Assembly: GCF_012641265.1 (NCBI RefSeq)
Contig: NZ_JABAHZ010000001.1
Span: forward strand, 310,001-374,000
Length of the DNA stretch: 64,000 nucleotides
Source: Chitinophaga eiseniae
Lineage (GTDB): Bacteria; Bacteroidota; Bacteroidia; Chitinophagales; Chitinophagaceae
Reading direction: 5' to 3'
Shown one piece after another: positions 58,514 through 64,000 of the stretch. Both the position numbers and the translations under genes were made by a program. The notes beneath the pieces were generated by a model, which made no database searches, was not told the origin of the DNA, and saw only the letters and a program-made list of their open reading frames with translations. Numbering within the stretch: position 1 is the stretch's first letter; every line of letters begins with the position of its first letter.

Positions 58514-59932
58514 TTAGTATAATTTGCTGACGTCCAGCTCCTGGGTAGAGCGCATCAATTCAATAGCCGCGCGGCGTTGATTGAAAATGGCATTCTGGTA
58601 TTCCAGCTCCGCCATCTCCAGGTCATTTTCCGCATCTATCAGCTGGGTGGATTTACTCATACCATACCGGAATTCCTTTTCTGCCTGTACCAATGCGTCG
58701 GCGGCTACTTCTTTCTGTTTTTTCTTCAGCGCTATCTGTGCATTGGCGATGTTGTATTCAGACTGGTTGTTGGCCTGGTTTAAGGTAAGCTTGCGCAGGG
58801 CATCATATTTCTGGTTTTGCAGCAGCTCCCGGTCGATGCGCGCTACTTCGATGGCGTGTTTACCTTCCCGGCCATCAAAAATTTCCCATTTAAAGCCCAC
58901 GCCGGCCATTACTATCGGGAAAATGTTGAGGTTGGTGGGGCGCCAGTCGAGCTTGTGGCCGGGGTAACCAATGGCGGGAATGGGCGGGATAATATTGTCG
59001 GAAGACTTAACCCTGCTGCCATACAGGCCCAGGTAAAAGGTAGAGGCCATAGCCTGTACTTTCGGGATCCACCAGGTTCGCTCGGCTTTGATTTTATAAC
59101 CGGAGGCGTTGATGCCGTGATCGAGGGCACGGATTTCGGCGCGTTCGTGAATTGTTTTTTGCGGCGTAGCCGGTACTACCGCTGCCAGTGCGGGTTCTAT
59201 GAGGCGTAGCCTATCCTGGCTGATGCCGGTCAGTACTTCCAATTGCGTGAGCAAGAGCACCTTCTTTCCTTCATATTCTGCTACCTTGGCATCTAAGGTG
59301 GCTTGCGCCAGCTCTATTTTTTTATGATCATAAGGCGTGATCAATCCATAGCCCAGGGCTTTATCGGCCGTTTTGCGGTTGGCAGCCAGCCGCTTCCTGC
59401 CTTCATCCAGTACTTTGCCCGACTGGTGTACCAGTGCCAGCTGGTCGTAAGCCCGGGAAATAACGACTACCACGTCGTCGGTTGTTTTCTCCACTAAAAT
59501 ATTTTCCGACAGCTTCTTTTCTTCCAAAGCTTTACCAAGTGCTTTTACCTTTCCGCCGGCATAGAGCAACATTTTGGCGTCGGCCTTTGCCAGGCCGGAA
59601 AAGCCGGACACATTGATATTATTGTTGTACTTCCCTTCGGGAATATTGAGAAAAGGTTGCAGGTTTAGTTCCGGGGAAATCACATGTGCGGTGGCATTAA
59701 GATATCCTGCCATGCCACTCAGCTCCAGCGTAGGCAGGTACGCATCTTTCAGTTTATGCTGATCAAGACCGGTCAATTTATTTTTGGTAAGTTGGGTTTT
59801 GAGATCCGCATCCCGAACCATAGCGCTGTCGAGCAACTCCTTAAAGCCGGGCGCAGTCTGGGCTTTAGCATAGTAACAACAGCTGATAAATGGCAGGAGC
59901 AGGAAGGGCAGCTTACTTTTCATCGATAGCAT
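58514..59932 (-). CDS. TolC-family outer-membrane efflux protein
   Basis: A 472-residue protein; ATG 59923 (MKSKLPFLLLPFISCCYYAK) is a likely alternative start. The long helical hairpins of the OMF family are visible (ELLDSAMVRDADLKTQLTKN, QLALVHQSGKVLDEGRKRLA and LRKLTLNQANNQSEYNIANA), with beta strands around NINVSGFSG and GVGFKWEIFDGREG. The last part (KEFRYGMSKSTQLIDAENDL, EMAELEYQNAIFNQRRA) is the typical second hairpin. It opens the export operon and provides its outer-membrane channel. Confidence 0.93.
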   Translation of the reverse strand: MLSMKSKLPFLLLPFISCCYYAKAQTAPGFKELLDSAMVRDADLKTQLTKNKLTGLDQHKLKDAYLPTLELSGMAGYLNATAHVISPELNLQPFLNIPEGKYNNNINVSGFSGLAKADAKMLLYAGGKVKALGKALEEKKLSENILVEKTTDDVVVVISRAYDQLALVHQSGKVLDEGRKRLAANRKTADKALGYGLITPYDHKKIELAQATLDAKVAEYEGKKVLLLTQLEVLTGISQDRLRLIEPALAAVVPATPQKTIHERAEIRALDHGINASGYKIKAERTWWIPKVQAMASTFYLGLYGSRVKSSDNIIPPIPAIGYPGHKLDWRPTNLNIFPIVMAGVGFKWEIFDGREGKHAIEVARIDRELLQNQKYDALRKLTLNQANNQSEYNIANAQIALKKKQKEVAADALVQAEKEFRYGMSKSTQLIDAENDLEMAELEYQNAIFNQRRAAIELMRSTQELDVSKLY

Positions 59933-60023
59933 ATATGGCGTTACTTTTTCATTTTACTATAATAACACATAAAATAAACTAATGTTTGATTCTATGCTAA
60001 ATATCGATGAATTATATATCATT

Positions 60024-60335
60024 TCATTTGTTTATCTCTCGCCGCATACTGATATAGGATACCAGCAATAATGCTTCCATCGCCAATGGAAACAACACTT
60101 TCCCCACACCATCTCCTGATACCCCATGAGAGATAGCAGCGCTGAGAAATAATACTGTAAAACCGGCATACCCCCATTCTTTCCAACGGGTATAACGGGG
60201 CAGGGACAATAACAGGATGCCTGCTAATTTCCCGCTGCCAATCATTACCGGGAGATAGGCCGGGTATCCCAGGTGCAGTACGGTTTTCAGTACAGCGTCC
60301 ATCCGCATAATATCGGTGATGGCGGTGACGAACAT
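60024..60335 (-). CDS. DoxX-like membrane protein; true start probably further upstream
   Basis: 103 residues are readable from ATG 60335, with four hydrophobic helices (YPAYLPVMIGSGKLAGILLL, then WGYAGFTVLFLSAAISHGVS and LFPLAMEALLLVSYISMR) typical of DoxX-like proteins. The frame stays open for 22 more codons upstream and reads like the family's first helix (STHITKLTYRISTILFLLLM). That stretch has no ATG, GTG or TTG. The only codon resembling a start is ATA at 60401-60399, which would give 125 residues, the usual length. It is divergent from an HxlR regulator 200 bp away, a common regulated pair. Confidence 0.8.
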   Translation of the reverse strand: MFVTAITDIMRMDAVLKTVLHLGYPAYLPVMIGSGKLAGILLLSLPRYTRWKEWGYAGFTVLFLSAAISHGVSGDGVGKVLFPLAMEALLLVSYISMRREINK

Positions 60336-60535
60336 TAGTAATAAAAAGAGAATAGTGGAAATGCGGTACGTTAGTTTCGTGATGTGCGTTGATGGTTTTA
60401 TATTTGATGATTATTGTGGCCCGTGCGGGCTTGTGTCGGTGCGAAGCTATTAACTAGTTGTATATCAACAAATAAGGCACGTATAGGTATCTTACGCACC
60501 CGGAGGTATGTAATGATGAAAATCAAGCCATTAAC

Positions 60536-60886
60536 ATGAAAGTTTTTTTTAAAAATGACAGTAGCGTCGACTTTTGCCCGGTAAGGGATGTATTTGACCG
60601 TATTGGCGATAAATGGACGGTATTAGTGATGATCACACTGGACCAGGGGGAAAGTCCCCTGCGTTATCATGAGTTGCAGGAAAGGATCGGCGATGTTTCG
60701 CAGAAGATGCTCACGGCTACCTTGAAACGTTTGCAGGAAGATGGGTTGATATCCCGGCAGCTGTATCCTGAAATTCCACCGCGGGTGGAGTATACGTTAA
60801 CGGCCCGTGGAAAAAGCCTGTTACCGCATTTATACCGGCTGGCCGAATGGGCAAGTGAGCATATGCGGGATGTAAAGAAAGTATAA
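60536..60886 (+). CDS. HxlR-family transcriptional regulator
   Basis: A 116-residue winged-helix protein. The conserved Cys14 in DFCPVRDVFDRIGDKWTVLV is the thiol used by several HxlR members (HypR, QorR, YodB) to sense electrophiles or oxidants. The HTH (RYHELQERIGDVSQKMLTAT, then LKRLQEDGLISRQLYPEIPP) and wing (RVEYTLTARGKSLLPHLYRL) complete the domain. It is divergent from the DoxX-like gene and probably represses it. YodB-type regulation of DoxX-like or quinone-reductase genes is a known theme. Confidence 0.92.
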   Translation: MKVFFKNDSSVDFCPVRDVFDRIGDKWTVLVMITLDQGESPLRYHELQERIGDVSQKMLTATLKRLQEDGLISRQLYPEIPPRVEYTLTARGKSLLPHLYRLAEWASEHMRDVKKV

Positions 60887-60923
60887 TTTTTTCGGGAGAG
60901 AAGATACGGCACAACCCCAACCT

Positions 60924-60950
60924 GGCTCCCCGGTCATGGCCAGGGGAGCC
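60924..60950. terminator. Hairpin between convergent genes (possible terminator)
   Basis: GGCTCCCC (60924-60931) pairs with GGGGAGCC (60943-60950) around an 11-base loop. There is no T run on either strand, so this is a weak terminator call based on its position between the convergent HxlR gene and the small lipoprotein gene. Confidence 0.35.
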
Positions 60951-60965
60951 GATGGGTGATGAGGG

Positions 60966-61355
60966 TTAAAAGGTATAAATAACGTTAGCAATAAATACAG
61001 TACCGGTAGTTACACTTTCTTTTTTCAGCACACCGTCTACATAGATCTGCGCTTTCAGTACCGCATTAGCGTCTTTGCCGTCGCCGCCCACACCCATGTA
61101 CACGCTTACTACGTTGCCGGGATAGGTTACTTCCGGACTTTCCCAGGTGGTAACATTCAGGTTGGAAGCGCTGGTAACTTCGCCGCCGGATGCACCGAAT
61201 TGTGTATTGGTAATTTTGGAGCCGGCGGTGGCTATCGCTTTGAATTTAACTTTGTGTCCTGATGGAGCTGGATCGTCTTTCTTTCCTTTACAGGCGGTAA
61301 AAACCAGGGCCAATAACAATGTAGATAATAGCAGTAGTTTCTGTGATAGTTTCAT
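60966..61355 (-). CDS. Small lipoprotein of unknown function
   Basis: A 129-residue lipoprotein. ATG 61355 gives the signal KLLLLSTLLLALVFTACKGK with Cys22. The mature part is a short beta-rich domain (VKFKAIATAGSKITNTQFGA, NLNVTTWESPEVTYPGNVVS, KAQIYVDGVLKKESVT), similar in style to small periplasmic lipoproteins annotated in Bacteroidota as hypothetical. I do not recognise a family. It is convergent with the HxlR gene and divergent from the TPR kinase. Confidence 0.75.
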   Translation of the reverse strand: MKLSQKLLLLSTLLLALVFTACKGKKDDPAPSGHKVKFKAIATAGSKITNTQFGASGGEVTSASNLNVTTWESPEVTYPGNVVSVYMGVGGDGKDANAVLKAQIYVDGVLKKESVTTGTVFIANVIYTF

Positions 61356-61529
61356 AATTGAGATTTTAATGTTTATGCATCCTTGCAGTTCGGTTTTTCT
61401 GCGGATGTAAAGGTAGCGCCAGGGCGCACTACCAGTCAATCCTGATAACCTGTATTTCTTTTCTACTGGTTTTCCAGTATATTTTGATTTATTTCGTTTA
61501 TATCAGTAATTGTTAATTACTTTGTTTAC

Positions 61530-63485
61530 ATGACCCGGTTTCTACTAGTTTTTTGTTTTTTTATATACCTGTCTGTAGCATCTGTAGCCCAACTGCCTTT
61601 ACATCAGAAAGGGTATGCCGACAGTGTAGCATTGTTGCTACAGAAAGCCACCAACGATAGCGTAAAGGCCAAACTCAATACCTTATTGGTATTTTGCTGG
61701 ATGAACACCGATAAGGCCAGGGCCGCTCAATACCTGATGGAAGCACGGCGCCTGGCCAAAAATTATCCCTTGATGTGGGCGCAGACTTTTGCGCATGAAG
61801 GATACCTGTATTTTAATGAAGATGTGCCCCGGAGTGAAGCCTGCTATATGAAAGTAGATTCCCTGCTGCGCAATGATACCTCTAAAAATGCTTACCTGCT
61901 TCGTTCCAATGCCTGGCAGAATTATGCTGTACAGCAACAGGGAAAAGATGATGATGCTACTTTTATTGACCTGATACTGAATAAAGCGATTCCCCTGGCG
62001 GTCTTGTCGGGCGACAGCTCCCTGTTGGGTTCTGAATATACTAACGTAGCCCTGGCATTTACCAATACCGAACAATATGAAAAGGCGGAAGCATACTTCA
62101 ATGATGCCATCGCTATTCTGAAACCTGCAGCCAAAGAGCCCAGCAGGTTGCTGGTGGCGCTTTACCGGGCGGGAGAAAATTATATCAACCTGGGAAAGTA
62201 TGCAGCGGCCAGGGATATACTGGATACCATGAAAGTATTGCTGGCGCCGTATCCCGAAACGGGTTTATATACCGGCTATTACATGGTGGAGGGCCTTTAC
62301 CATCACAAGATGAAAGCATATGCAGCTGCACTGGCCAGCTTTGATAAGGGTATTGCGGCTTCCAGCGGGATAAACGCAGCAAGCAGGGTGGACGAACTGG
62401 AAATGATGAAAGCAGAAACCCTGCTGGAGATGAAAAATTATACTGCTGCCCGGGATCTCCTGTTACGGTTGGTAGAAGATGAAAGCCTGACAAGCCTCGA
62501 TTATAACCGGGTGAAGGTGTTGAAGAAGCTGACTTCCGCGTACGTGGGGTTGGGGAATTTTCCCCAGGCCTATCATTACCTGGAAACGTATAGCCGTTTG
62601 AGTGATAGCCTGTATAAGACCCGGACACAACGGGATATCAATGCCCTGGAAATCAAATTCAGGAATGCAGAAAACCAGCAGGAAATCATTACGCTGAAAG
62701 CAAAGAATGAAAAGGCTGCCTTATCTACCAAAAATGCCTGGCTGATTACCGGGTTAGTGGCGTCCGCATTCCTGTTGTTGCTGGTGCTCGGGATATGGGC
62801 GCTGTCTTATTACCGGAGCCAGAAAAAGCTGGCAGCCCGGAAAATGCAGGAGATCGTACAGCAGAAAGAGCTGGACGTCACCAAAGCCATGCTGGAAGGA
62901 GAAGAGGGCGAGCGCAGGCGACTGGCCCGCGATCTGCACGATGGGCTGGGAGGTATGCTGGCTGGAGTAAAAATGAACCTTTCCGGCACCGCCAGTGCGC
63001 TCCAGGATGAAAAGCTGTTCCAGATCATCGGGCAACTCGATAATTCGGTGAGCGAACTAAGAAGGATAGCGCGTAATATGATGCCGGAATCGCTATTGAA
63101 CTTTGGCCTGGAAACCGCGTTGAAAGATATGTGTGAGCTGAATATGGCGTCGGGTCTATCGATCGATTTCCAATCGCTGGGCGTACAACCTGACCTGCCG
63201 GAGAAAACACAGATCCTGATTTATCGCATTGCACAGGAACTGCTGGCCAATGCCATCAAACATGCGCAGGCCGACAAGATCATGTTGCAATGCAGCCAGA
63301 ACCAGCATATCTTTTATCTCTCAATCGAAGATAACGGCAAAGGCTTTAATCCCGCTACCGCGAAGAAGGGAATGGGACTGGACAATATCCGCAACCGTAT
63401 CGACTTCCTCAAGGGAAAAATTGAAATCGATTCAGTGGCAGGTGAGGGAACCACTATCAACATAGAACTTAATGTCAATGAATAA
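61530..63485 (+). CDS. TPR-containing NarL-type sensor histidine kinase
   Basis: A 651-residue protein. The signal/first helix is RFLLVFCFFIYLSVASVAQL. TPR repeats fill residues about 30-390 (YEKAEAYFNDAIAILK and YAAARDILDTMKVLL are clear units). One membrane helix is near 405-425 (WLITGLVASAFLLLLVLGIW). A coiled coil precedes the HisKA_3 dimerisation helix GERRRLARDLHDGLGGMLAG (His near 470), and HATPase motifs include LLANAIKHAQADKI and IEDNGKGFNP. A LuxR/NarL response regulator starts inside its last codons. The TPR region probably senses a protein partner or peptide; the signal is unknown. Confidence 0.95.
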   Translation: MTRFLLVFCFFIYLSVASVAQLPLHQKGYADSVALLLQKATNDSVKAKLNTLLVFCWMNTDKARAAQYLMEARRLAKNYPLMWAQTFAHEGYLYFNEDVPRSEACYMKVDSLLRNDTSKNAYLLRSNAWQNYAVQQQGKDDDATFIDLILNKAIPLAVLSGDSSLLGSEYTNVALAFTNTEQYEKAEAYFNDAIAILKPAAKEPSRLLVALYRAGENYINLGKYAAARDILDTMKVLLAPYPETGLYTGYYMVEGLYHHKMKAYAAALASFDKGIAASSGINAASRVDELEMMKAETLLEMKNYTAARDLLLRLVEDESLTSLDYNRVKVLKKLTSAYVGLGNFPQAYHYLETYSRLSDSLYKTRTQRDINALEIKFRNAENQQEIITLKAKNEKAALSTKNAWLITGLVASAFLLLLVLGIWALSYYRSQKKLAARKMQEIVQQKELDVTKAMLEGEEGERRRLARDLHDGLGGMLAGVKMNLSGTASALQDEKLFQIIGQLDNSVSELRRIARNMMPESLLNFGLETALKDMCELNMASGLSIDFQSLGVQPDLPEKTQILIYRIAQELLANAIKHAQADKIMLQCSQNQHIFYLSIEDNGKGFNPATAKKGMGLDNIRNRIDFLKGKIEIDSVAGEGTTINIELNVNE

Positions 63486-64000
63486 CATCGTTATTGTAGA
63501 TGATCATCCTATTGTAATAGAAGGACTGTCGGCTTTATTACAGGCCGATAAAGCCCTGGAGGTGGCAGCTACCTTTACTACCGGCCAGGCCTTTTTATCT
63601 TTTTTGCCCGGCGCCGGTTTTATAGATATCGTGCTGCTGGATATTACACTCCCGGATATCAATGGCGTAGAGGTGTGTAAACAGATCAAAAAAATATCTC
63701 CGGAAACAAAAGTACTCATTATCAGTAACCACAGTGAACGCAGTATTATACTGCAAATGCTGCAACAGGGCGCCAGCGGATACCTGCTGAAGAATGCCTC
63801 CTCCGAAGAACTGGTACGTTGCGTTCATGATGTGCTGGATGGAAAAGTAGCATTCAGCGCAGAAGTGATGACGATCATGACCCGCCCCCTGCAAAATGAA
63901 CCCAAAGCGGCGCCGCATCTTACCAAGCGGGAGAAACAGGTGCTGGGCATGATCGCTGCCGGCAGAACCTCCGCCAGCATTGCGGAAGAGCTGTGTGTGA
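63472..64000 (+). CDS. NarL/LuxR-family response regulator (3' truncated by window)
   Basis: Starts at ATG 63472 or 63478 and overlaps the kinase stop at 63483-63485, so translation is coupled. The receiver domain has acidic D10-D11 in IVIVDDHPIV, phospho-acceptor D57 in IVLLDITLPD, and Lys in GYLLKNASSEELV. The LuxR-type HTH begins with LTKREKQVLGMIAAGRTSAS and IAEELCV before the window ends. Only the last 40 or so residues are missing. It is the partner of the TPR kinase upstream. Confidence 0.93.
   Translation, partial: MSMNNIVIVDDHPIVIEGLSALLQADKALEVAATFTTGQAFLSFLPGAGFIDIVLLDITLPDINGVEVCKQIKKISPETKVLIISNHSERSIILQMLQQGASGYLLKNASSEELVRCVHDVLDGKVAFSAEVMTIMTRPLQNEPKAAPHLTKREKQVLGMIAAGRTSASIAEELCV

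Noticed and set aside
1..64000. CRISPR array, prophage, transposase or rRNA operon
   Set aside because: No array of spaced repeats, no integrase, capsid or transposase motif and no rRNA sequence were recognised.

Overview
The window looks like a chromosomal segment of a Bacteroidota member close to Chitinophaga/Chitinophagaceae. The evidence is two SusC/SusD-type outer-membrane nutrient loci, an ECF sigma/FecR/STN-SusC cascade, TPR-containing sensor kinases, promoters of the TTTG / TAnnTTTG type, weak ribosome binding sites and a moderately GC-rich, gene-dense layout. No rRNA, CRISPR array, intact insertion sequence or phage gene was seen.

Layout. 1-4100: the 3' end of a glycan-use locus (SusD, SusE-like lipoprotein, GH76 alpha-mannanase) and a small CBM6-like protein. 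4191-9099: a tRNA-Leu(CAG) followed by a small, apparently decayed integrated island. It is bounded by a 14-bp copy of the tRNA 3' end, carries repeated TGACACTCA-type motifs near both ends, and holds a WYL regulator, RidA, a broken YhcG-type nuclease gene, an isochorismatase-like hydrolase, a Crp/Fnr regulator and two tandem VOC proteins. 9100-12750: DUF5995-like protein, serine hydrolase and two unknown proteins. 12800-17200: a probable electrophile/quinone-stress group (alpha/beta hydrolase, pirin, a receiver-like protein with Cys at the phospho-Asp position, ring-cleaving dioxygenase, MhqD-like esterase, Crp/Fnr regulator). Two of its promoters share a 41-bp element.

17300-31090: the most unusual region. 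Ten minus-strand genes run from 29571 down to 18980 with very short gaps: isochorismatase-like hydrolase, alginate-export-type porin, secreted M17-N-domain protein, YtcJ-type amidohydrolase, DoxX, Dps, DUF1275, TPR histidine kinase, NtrC-type response regulator, TMEM175-type channel. They are preceded by a good sigma-54 promoter (GGCAC-N5-TTGC) and, about 60 bp further upstream, a TTACG-N6-CGTAA inverted repeat. The same repeat lies just upstream of a second, convergent sigma-54 activator gene (GAF-AAA-HTH, 17367-18983), and the HTH ends of the two activators are very similar. This suggests a self-contained sigma-54 regulon.

31170-40060: ECF sigma factor, FecR anti-sigma, STN-bearing SusC, SusD and a secreted FAD-dependent oxidoreductase, ending at a strong terminator. 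40077-43645: a LytS/LytTR two-component pair and a TlpA-like protein on the minus strand. 44441-52702: a heavy-metal efflux operon (DUF6660-like, CzcA-CzcC fusion, His-rich CzcB, His-rich P-type ATPase). 52867: tRNA-Gly(CCC). 53100-64000: lipoproteins, a six-hairpin glycosidase, an ABC-2 permease/HlyD/TolC export cluster, a DoxX/HxlR divergent pair and a TPR NarL-type kinase with a response regulator cut by the window end.
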